Assembly (NCBI GenBank): GCA_025357995.1
Contig: JANYLF010000028.1
Location: 1 to 9,694 of the forward strand
Length of the DNA: 9,694 nt
DNA from: Acidimicrobiia bacterium
GTDB taxonomy: Bacteria; Actinomycetota; Acidimicrobiia; IMCC26256; JAENVU01
Direction: 5' to 3'
Below the pieces are notes generated by a model. The model saw only the letters and a list, made by a program, of their open reading frames with translations, was not told where the DNA came from and did not search any database. Of the stretch, positions 5,212-9,694 are shown in pieces; the first letter of the stretch is position 1, and each line of letters begins with the position of its first letter. Made by a program: the position numbers and the translations under genes.

Positions 5212-6743
5212 CCCACGCCCTCGGCATCGACGTCGGCACCACCAACGCGAAGGTCGCATTGGTCGACGACACCGGCGTGCTCGTCGCGGCCGCGGCGCGT
5301 CCGATCTTCACGGAGCGCGCCGGCGATGTCGCCGAGCAGGATCCGGCGCAGCTCTGGAACGCGGTGGTCGACGCGATCTTCGAGATCGTACGCGCGGTTC
5401 CGGACGCCGCCGCCGACATCGCCCACATCGGAGTGGATAGTCAGTACTCCTCCACCGTCCCGGTCGACGCGGACGGAAACCCGGTCGGCCCACTCATCAT
5501 GTACCTCGATCGTCGCGGGACCGATCACTGCTTGGATATCTTCGGCCGCGAACCCGATGCCTTCATGACCTTCATCGAACATCACGGGATTCCGCCCGTC
5601 GGCGGTGGCGTGTCGCTCTCGCACATGCTCTATTTTCAACACAACCGGCCCGAGATCCACGCTCAGACCTCGGCGTATCTCGAACCGATGGACTTCGTGA
5701 TCGCTCGACTCACGGGTGTGGTCGCGGCCAATCAGTGCACCCAGTTCACGTCGCTCCTCGTCGACAACCGCACGCTCGGAGCCACCGAGTACGACGCCGA
5801 ACTCGTGCGGATGAGCGGTGCCGACCCCGCGACGCTGCCTCGGTTGCGATCACTCACCGAGCCGATCGGCACCCTGCGACCGGAGGTCGCGGCCCAGCTG
5901 GGGATTCCGTCGTCGGCCGTAGTGCACGCCCCGATCAACGACAGTCACGCCGGAGTTATCGCAACCGGAGCGCGCCGCGCCGATCGGATCGGGCTCATGA
6001 TCGGTACCACTTCGGTGCTGCTCGACATCACCGACCACCACGGCACCGATCTCGACCACGAAGTCCTGTCGATGCCAAGCCCCTTCCCGGGCAATTACAT
6101 CGTGTGGGCCGAGAACGGTCTGGGTGGCAAGGTCGTGGAGCACGTGCTCGACCACATCGTGCACGCCACCGACGAACTCGGAGATCACTCCACGCCGGAT
6201 CGGTTTGCCCGGCTCGACGATCTCCTCGCGGGCGTCGCGCCCGGGAGTCACGACGTGATCTTCCTGCCGTGGCTCGCGGGCTCGCTCTCGCCGACCGCCG
6301 ATACGAACATGCGTGGCGGGTTCATCAACCTGTCGCTCGACAGTGAACGGCGACACCTTGTGCGCGCGGTGATCGAGGGCATCGGCTACAACCTCGCGTG
6401 GCTCCTGCCGGTGGTGGAGGCGTTCTCGGGCCACCCCGATCAGGAGATCGTCTTCGGTGGCGGCGCGGCGCAATCGGCGCAGTGGGTCCAGACCCTCGCC
6501 GACATCTTCGACCGTCCGGTCTCTGCGGTCGCAGACCCGCACCAAGTGATCGCTCGCGGCACCGCGCTTCTCGCCCTGCAACGCGGCGGCCTGCTGTCCG
6601 TCGACGACTTGAACCACACTGTGAACGTCGCCACACGCGTCGAACCGCAACCCGAGTACCGCGCCACATACGAACGCCTGCAAAGCCAATTCGTCGCCGC
6701 GTTCGCAGCTCTTCAGCCCATTTACGCCACTCTCAACGCCTGA
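5208..6743 (+). CDS. FGGY-family carbohydrate kinase
   Basis: This 511-aa cytosolic kinase has the two-domain actin/hexokinase fold and is expected to transfer phosphate from ATP to a hydroxyl of a sugar, polyol or related compound. Visible hallmarks are the N-terminal phosphate loop LGIDVGTTNAK (5-15) with Asp8, the sugar-contact segment YLDRRG (99-104), the likely catalytic base Asp245 in INDSHAG (243-249), the second-domain loop MIGTTSVLLD (264-273), PWLAGSLSP (354-362) and the adenosine-site motif FGGGAAQSAQW (416-426). Length is normal for the family (about 480-550 aa). It resembles xylulokinase-type members most, but I cannot assign a substrate. No strong Shine-Dalgarno precedes the ATG at 5208, whose bases overlap the stop of a mini-frame. 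The lyase starts 18 nt after the kinase stop, so the two almost certainly act in one pathway, with the kinase making the phosphorylated substrate of the lyase. Confidence 0.93.
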   Translation: MTHALGIDVGTTNAKVALVDDTGVLVAAAARPIFTERAGDVAEQDPAQLWNAVVDAIFEIVRAVPDAAADIAHIGVDSQYSSTVPVDADGNPVGPLIMYLDRRGTDHCLDIFGREPDAFMTFIEHHGIPPVGGGVSLSHMLYFQHNRPEIHAQTSAYLEPMDFVIARLTGVVAANQCTQFTSLLVDNRTLGATEYDAELVRMSGADPATLPRLRSLTEPIGTLRPEVAAQLGIPSSAVVHAPINDSHAGVIATGARRADRIGLMIGTTSVLLDITDHHGTDLDHEVLSMPSPFPGNYIVWAENGLGGKVVEHVLDHIVHATDELGDHSTPDRFARLDDLLAGVAPGSHDVIFLPWLAGSLSPTADTNMRGGFINLSLDSERRHLVRAVIEGIGYNLAWLLPVVEAFSGHPDQEIVFGGGAAQSAQWVQTLADIFDRPVSAVADPHQVIARGTALLALQRGGLLSVDDLNHTVNVATRVEPQPEYRATYERLQSQFVAAFAALQPIYATLNA

Positions 6744-6748
6744 CCCCC

Positions 6749-6754
6749 AAAGGA
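6749..6754 (+). promoter_or_regulatory. Ribosome binding site of the PLP-dependent lyase gene
   Basis: AAAGGA lies in the 18-nt kinase-lyase gap and ends 7 nt before the ATG at 6762. It is the clearest Shine-Dalgarno in the window and supports this start and co-transcription with the kinase. Confidence 0.75.
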
Positions 6755-6761
6755 CTTTTCG

Positions 6762-8162
6762 ATGTCTGCTTACCCCTATGCCGATCGTTTTCCGGTACTA
6801 CGCGGCATGCCGTCGGAAGGTCGCGATCGCAACGCCATCATCAACGAGCTGCGCGAACTCGCGACTGCGGAGGACAAGACCTGGGAAACCGGCAAGTGCT
6901 CCGGCACGATGTATTGCGGCGACCACGACCACTACGACTTCATGAACGAAGTGTTCGGGATGTACAGCCACATGAACGTGCTCCAGCGCGACATGTGTCC
7001 CAGCGCCACTCGGTTCGAGGGCGAGATCATCGCGATGGCACTGGACCTGATGCACGCCACCGCGGCGCAGAGTGCCGACGACGGTCCCGTCGGTCTCATC
7101 ACCTCCGGGGGTACTGGCAGCATCCTGCACTCGGTGCTCGCCTACCGCGAGTGGGCCCGCAACGTGAAGGGCATCGCGCGTCCCAACATCATCAAACCCG
7201 AGACTGGGCACCCGGCGTTCAACAAGGCGTGTCACCTCGTGGACGTCGAACTGCGCATCGCACCGATCGACCCGCTCACCGCTCAGGCCGACATGAATGC
7301 GGTCGCCGATCTGATCGACGAGAACACCGCGGCGATGATCGGCTCGGCGTGCAACTACGGGTACGGCACCATCGATCCGATCGCGGAGATGGGCCAACTC
7401 GCATCGGACCGCGGCATTGGCCTGCACGTGGACGGTTGTCTCGGCGGCTTCATCCTGCCCTGGGGCGAGCAACTCGGCTACGACATTCCGGCATTCGACT
7501 TCCGCGTGCCCGGCGTGACGAGCATCTCGGCCGACACGCATAAGTATGCGTACGGTTTGAAGGGAACGTCGGTCCTGCTGTTCCGCGATCGCATCCTGCG
7601 CAACGGTCAGTACTTTTATCTCACCGACTGGACGGGCGGGAAGTACTGCTCACCCGGCATCGACGGTTCGCGTTCCGGCGGTCTGCTCGCGGCCACGTGG
7701 GCGGGCATGGTGTCGCTCGGGCGTGAGGGTTACCTCGGGTACGCGAAGAAGATCTTCCAGGCTGCCTTCGCGATGCAAGACGCGGTGAAGTCGCATTCCG
7801 AGCTCCGCCTCATCGGTTCGCCCACGTTCTGCTTCAGCTTCACGTCGGACGAGTTCGACATCTACCACGTGAACGACTTCATGCGGTTGCGCGGGTGGCG
7901 TTTCAACGGCCAGCAGTACCCGAACTCGATCCATATGGCCGTGACGCGTCCGCAAACCCAAGATGGGCTCGCCGCCACGTTCGCCGACGACCTCGCCGAG
8001 GCCGTCGTGTACGCGGTGGAGCACAAGGCCGAGCCGGCAAAGTCGAGCGCGATCTACGGCGGTGTCGCCGGCGGCGCGACCGCAGAGGCCACCGCGTTCA
8101 TCGAGACGATCATGGCCTCGATGATGGACGAGCAACAGGCGCTGCCCCCGATCTCCGCGTAG
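6762..8162 (+). CDS. PLP-dependent lyase of the sphingosine-1-phosphate lyase (Dpl1/SPL) type, divergent
   Basis: This 466-aa fold-type I PLP enzyme belongs to the group II decarboxylase superfamily. Homology to S1P lyases runs end to end: GKCSGTMY (44-51), TSGGTGSI (114-121), GHPAFNKA (149-156), HVDGCLGGF (222-230), FDFRVPGVTSISADTHKY (245-262), LKGTSVLLFR (266-275), TDWTGGKYCSP (288-298) and GSRSGG (302-307). Lys261 is the Schiff-base lysine and Lys267 the second conserved active-site lysine; Asp224 should hold the PLP nitrogen. S1P lyases cleave the C2-C3 bond of a 2-amino-3-hydroxy 1-phosphate to an aldehyde and phosphoethanolamine. There is no N-terminal membrane helix, so it is soluble like bacterial SPLs. 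Oddities against human SGPL1 as I recall it: NPLHPD becomes NVLQRD (His to Gln75), and FPHG becomes YGYG (199-202). It is often auto-named pyridoxal-dependent decarboxylase, but the motifs favour a C-C lyase. Its substrate is probably the kinase product. Confidence 0.92.
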   Translation: MSAYPYADRFPVLRGMPSEGRDRNAIINELRELATAEDKTWETGKCSGTMYCGDHDHYDFMNEVFGMYSHMNVLQRDMCPSATRFEGEIIAMALDLMHATAAQSADDGPVGLITSGGTGSILHSVLAYREWARNVKGIARPNIIKPETGHPAFNKACHLVDVELRIAPIDPLTAQADMNAVADLIDENTAAMIGSACNYGYGTIDPIAEMGQLASDRGIGLHVDGCLGGFILPWGEQLGYDIPAFDFRVPGVTSISADTHKYAYGLKGTSVLLFRDRILRNGQYFYLTDWTGGKYCSPGIDGSRSGGLLAATWAGMVSLGREGYLGYAKKIFQAAFAMQDAVKSHSELRLIGSPTFCFSFTSDEFDIYHVNDFMRLRGWRFNGQQYPNSIHMAVTRPQTQDGLAATFADDLAEAVVYAVEHKAEPAKSSAIYGGVAGGATAEATAFIETIMASMMDEQQALPPISA

Positions 8163-8201
8163 ATCGGCAGCGCGTCGCCCTCGCTCGGAACGACATTTCC
8201 T

Positions 8202-8237
8202 GTCGCGATGGGGTCGCTGGAACGACCCGATCGCGAC
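8202..8237 (+). terminator. Strong 16-pair hairpin after the lyase gene, probable terminator of the kinase-lyase unit
   Basis: The left arm 8202-8216 and right arm 8223-8237 are inverted repeats with a single G/G mismatch (8210/8229) and a 6-nt loop CTGGAA. A T-G wobble at 8201/8238 can extend the stem by one pair. It starts 39 nt after the lyase stop. There is no U-tract, which is common for actinobacterial terminators. The rest of the 142-bp gap (8163-8304) shows no gene. Confidence 0.6.
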
Positions 8238-8292
8238 GCGGAACGGCACGGGTTCGGGACTTCCAGCCCTGGCCCGCGGCGCGGAACGCAGC

Positions 8293-8298
8293 CATGCT
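8293..8298 (+). promoter_or_regulatory. Candidate -10 element CATGCT for the Kelch lipoprotein gene
   Basis: CATGCT is followed by six bases (CGTCTG) and then the ATG at 8305. No Shine-Dalgarno is visible. The layout matches the two other putative leaderless starts in the window, though this hexamer departs from TANNNT at its first base. Confidence 0.25.
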
Positions 8299-8304
8299 CG
8301 TCTG

Positions 8305-9567
8305 ATGCGGCGCGCATCACGCATCACGATCGTCGGATTGGTCGCAATCAGTCTCGTCACGATCGCCAGCTGCTCCAGCGGCTCGAATTCGTCGAAACCG
8401 CCCCGCACCACGAGCACGTCGTCGCGGGTGTCGACCACCCCCACGACCGCCGTCCCCATTGCGCCGGAAGGCTGGAAAGTGCTTTCGCAGGCGCCGACGG
8501 TGCTCGGCCGGTACCGCGTGTGGACCGGTCACGAGTACATCGGTGGCCCGTCCGGCTGCTGCGACGATCTCGGAGGGTCCGAGGTTCTCGCCTATAACCC
8601 AGCGACCCTCGACTGGCGCCACCTCGCACCGTTCCCACTCCCGCTGCGCACGAGCGAGGTGGCCGCGTGGACGGGCCACGAGATGGTCGTCGTCGGAGGG
8701 AGAGAGGCTCGCTCTGCGACCGACACGACCAACTCGGACGCCGTGCCCACGACGAGCGGAACCGCGCTCGATCCGAGCACGAACACCTGGCACACCATCG
8801 CGTCGATGCCGGCACCGATGGACTTGCCCCTGGGCGCGGTGTGGACCGGCAAAGAGGTCATCGTCTTCGACCAAACGCACGTGTATCTCTACGCACCGAC
8901 GACCAACCGCTGGCGCACGGGTGCACCGCCGCCGTTCGCCCGGGACGGTATGACGACCGTGTGGACCGGGCACCAAATGTTGCTCTGGGGCGGAAGCGAC
9001 GCGCTGACCCCCGAATCGCGGTTCGACAACCTGGCCGTCCATGGCGACGGCGCGGCGTACGACCCGGCTGCCGACCGATGGACCACCATCCCCGCCGCTC
9101 CGGTCCCGGCTCGCACCGGTGCGACGGCGGTGTGGACCGGTCGTCAGATGATCCTCTGGGGCGGCACCGGCGGTGGTGGGACCGTGGGAACCGGTGACCG
9201 CGGCCCACTCGGCAAGGGCGCGGCCTACGACCCGGCGTCGCGGTCGTGGCGCGCGCTCCCGGCATCGCCGCTCAAGGCCCGCTTTGGTCACAGAATGGTG
9301 TGGACCGGTCATGAGGCGATCGTGTGGGGAGGATCCGTCGCTTCGAACGGGCCCGACCCGCTCGCGGGCTACCCCCGCGACGGCGCGGCCTATGACCCGA
9401 CAACCAACTCGTGGCGTCTCCTCCCCCCGGCGCCGCCGACACCACCCGCACTGCTGACCGCGCTCAGTGCCGTCTGGACCGGTACCACGATGTTGTTGAT
9501 CGGTGGCGACACGTTCAACGCGCAGGCGACCGGTCCGCTAGGCCTCGCGTACTCACCGGGTCGATAA
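8305..9567 (+). CDS. Kelch-type seven-bladed beta-propeller lipoprotein
   Basis: This is a 420-aa secreted lipoprotein. The signal peptide ends in the lipobox TIASC with Cys23 as the lipid-bearing residue. A Ser/Thr/Pro-rich linker (about 24-52) should lift the domain off the membrane. The rest is a Kelch/galactose oxidase-like propeller with seven WTG repeat units at residues 73, 122, 180, 220, 277, 333 and 391, typically WTGHEMVVWGG-like, alternating with (A/L)YDPxxxxWRxLPxxP strands near 96, 154, 195, 251, 307 and 362. The seventh unit stops at LAYSPGR. The missing strand seems to be supplied by GWKVLSQAP (56-64) at the N-terminus, a velcro closure. No catalytic residues are recognised; such domains usually bind proteins or glycans. 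It is separated from the lyase by a strong hairpin, so a link to the kinase-lyase pathway is doubtful. The start follows from the signal peptide. Confidence 0.9.
   Translation: MRRASRITIVGLVAISLVTIASCSSGSNSSKPPRTTSTSSRVSTTPTTAVPIAPEGWKVLSQAPTVLGRYRVWTGHEYIGGPSGCCDDLGGSEVLAYNPATLDWRHLAPFPLPLRTSEVAAWTGHEMVVVGGREARSATDTTNSDAVPTTSGTALDPSTNTWHTIASMPAPMDLPLGAVWTGKEVIVFDQTHVYLYAPTTNRWRTGAPPPFARDGMTTVWTGHQMLLWGGSDALTPESRFDNLAVHGDGAAYDPAADRWTTIPAAPVPARTGATAVWTGRQMILWGGTGGGGTVGTGDRGPLGKGAAYDPASRSWRALPASPLKARFGHRMVWTGHEAIVWGGSVASNGPDPLAGYPRDGAAYDPTTNSWRLLPPAPPTPPALLTALSAVWTGTTMLLIGGDTFNAQATGPLGLAYSPGR
8515..9561 (+). repeat. Seven degenerate Kelch-blade repeats within the lipoprotein gene
   Basis: The motif GTGTGGACCGG or a close variant recurs at about 8518, 8667, 8841, 8961, 9132, 9300 and 9472, each encoding VWTG or WTG at the start of a blade. 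Spacing is uneven (about 120-175 bp) because loops differ in length. This is protein-level repetition with partial nucleotide identity, which can support recombination between blades. Confidence 0.8.
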
Positions 9568-9568
9568 C

Positions 9569-9694
9569 TCAGCTCTTGCGCCGCATCCGCCTCGCGAGGC
9601 GCTGCATACTTGCGACCTCGTCGGGTGCCATGTTGGCATCGAGCGTCTTCATCTCGGCCGCGTGCGCCACGCGGGCGTCGAGTTCGCGACCGAG
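9569..9694 (-). CDS. C-terminal fragment of an unidentified protein (partial, 5' end outside window)
   Basis: A minus-strand frame enters from the right edge and stops at TGA (complement of 9569-9571) after 41 residues. The tail is charged and predicted helical: LGRELDARVAHAAEMKTL, then APDEVASMQRLARR and a basic end MRRKS. It converges on the Kelch lipoprotein gene with a single base (9568) between the two stop codons. I cannot assign a family from this fragment. Codon usage and composition look like real coding sequence. Confidence 0.6.
   Translation of the reverse strand, partial: LGRELDARVAHAAEMKTLDANMAPDEVASMQRLARRMRRKS
9588..9601. repeat. 14-bp perfect palindrome near the right-hand convergent junction
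   Basis: CGCCTCGCGAGGCG is a perfect inverted repeat inside the last codons of the minus-strand gene, 20 bp past the Kelch gene stop. As RNA it could fold as a 5-bp stem with a CGCG loop and might help end rightward transcription. Chance is a plausible alternative in such GC-rich DNA. Confidence 0.3.

Noticed and set aside
5850..6689. 279-aa minus-strand frame opposite the kinase
   Set aside because: It is the complement of a textbook FGGY kinase, and its own translation shows no family signature.
6398..7543. 381-aa + strand frame spanning the kinase-lyase junction
   Set aside because: It is an Arg/His-rich out-of-frame shadow crossing two intact genes with conserved catalytic motifs.
8294..8305. 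ATG CTC GTC TGA mini-frame overlapping the Kelch gene start
   Set aside because: It is only three sense codons long with no ribosome site. The same bases are better explained as a -10-like hexamer before a leaderless start.
1..9694. Search for CRISPR arrays, tRNA/rRNA genes, insertion sequences, att-site direct repeats and phage genes
   Set aside because: No regularly spaced repeats, cloverleaf-like sequences, transposase or integrase motifs, or composition shifts were seen. The only internal repetition is the Kelch blades.

Overview
The window is GC-rich (about two thirds G+C by eye), densely coded and free of RNA genes, transposases and CRISPR. An F420-type luciferase-like oxidoreductase, GTG starts, lipoproteins with lipoboxes and several starts with a -10-like hexamer 6-7 nt upstream and no Shine-Dalgarno all point to Actinomycetota. 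Acidimicrobiia is my best guess, but no rRNA or other marker fixes this.

Layout. (1) 1-89 is the tail of a + strand gene that runs in from outside. It converges on a three-gene minus-strand operon read from about 2869 down to 108: a D-2-hydroxyacid dehydrogenase, a sugar phosphate isomerase/epimerase-type TIM barrel, and an F420-dependent LLM oxidoreductase, with gaps of 10 and 13 nt. (2) A 111-bp divergent intergenic region (2870-2980) separates this operon from the rightward genes. (3) Rightward: a 713-aa lipoprotein of unknown family that looks like an alpha-toroid plus beta-sandwich glycan-active protein (2981-5122), an FGGY carbohydrate kinase (5208-6743), and a PLP-dependent lyase of the sphingosine-1-phosphate lyase type (6762-8162). 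A strong hairpin (8202-8237) closes this unit. (4) A seven-bladed Kelch-type propeller lipoprotein (8305-9567) stands alone and converges on the tail of a minus-strand gene (9569-9694).

Reading of the system (inference). Classical ketose catabolism runs isomerase -> kinase -> aldolase. This locus has an isomerase/epimerase, an FGGY kinase and, in the aldolase position, a PLP-dependent C-C lyase. The kinase and lyase are 18 bp apart. That suggests an uncharacterised route in which an amino-polyol or amino-sugar-like compound is phosphorylated and then cleaved to an aldehyde and probably phosphoethanolamine or an analogue. The dehydrogenase and F420 oxidoreductase would handle redox steps, and the secreted lipoprotein might release the substrate from a polymer. 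Against human S1P lyase, recalled from memory, the lyase keeps the Schiff-base lysine and the second active-site lysine. It replaces a substrate-side His by Gln and rewrites an FPHG motif, so the substrate is probably not a sphingoid base. No transporter or regulator lies in the window.
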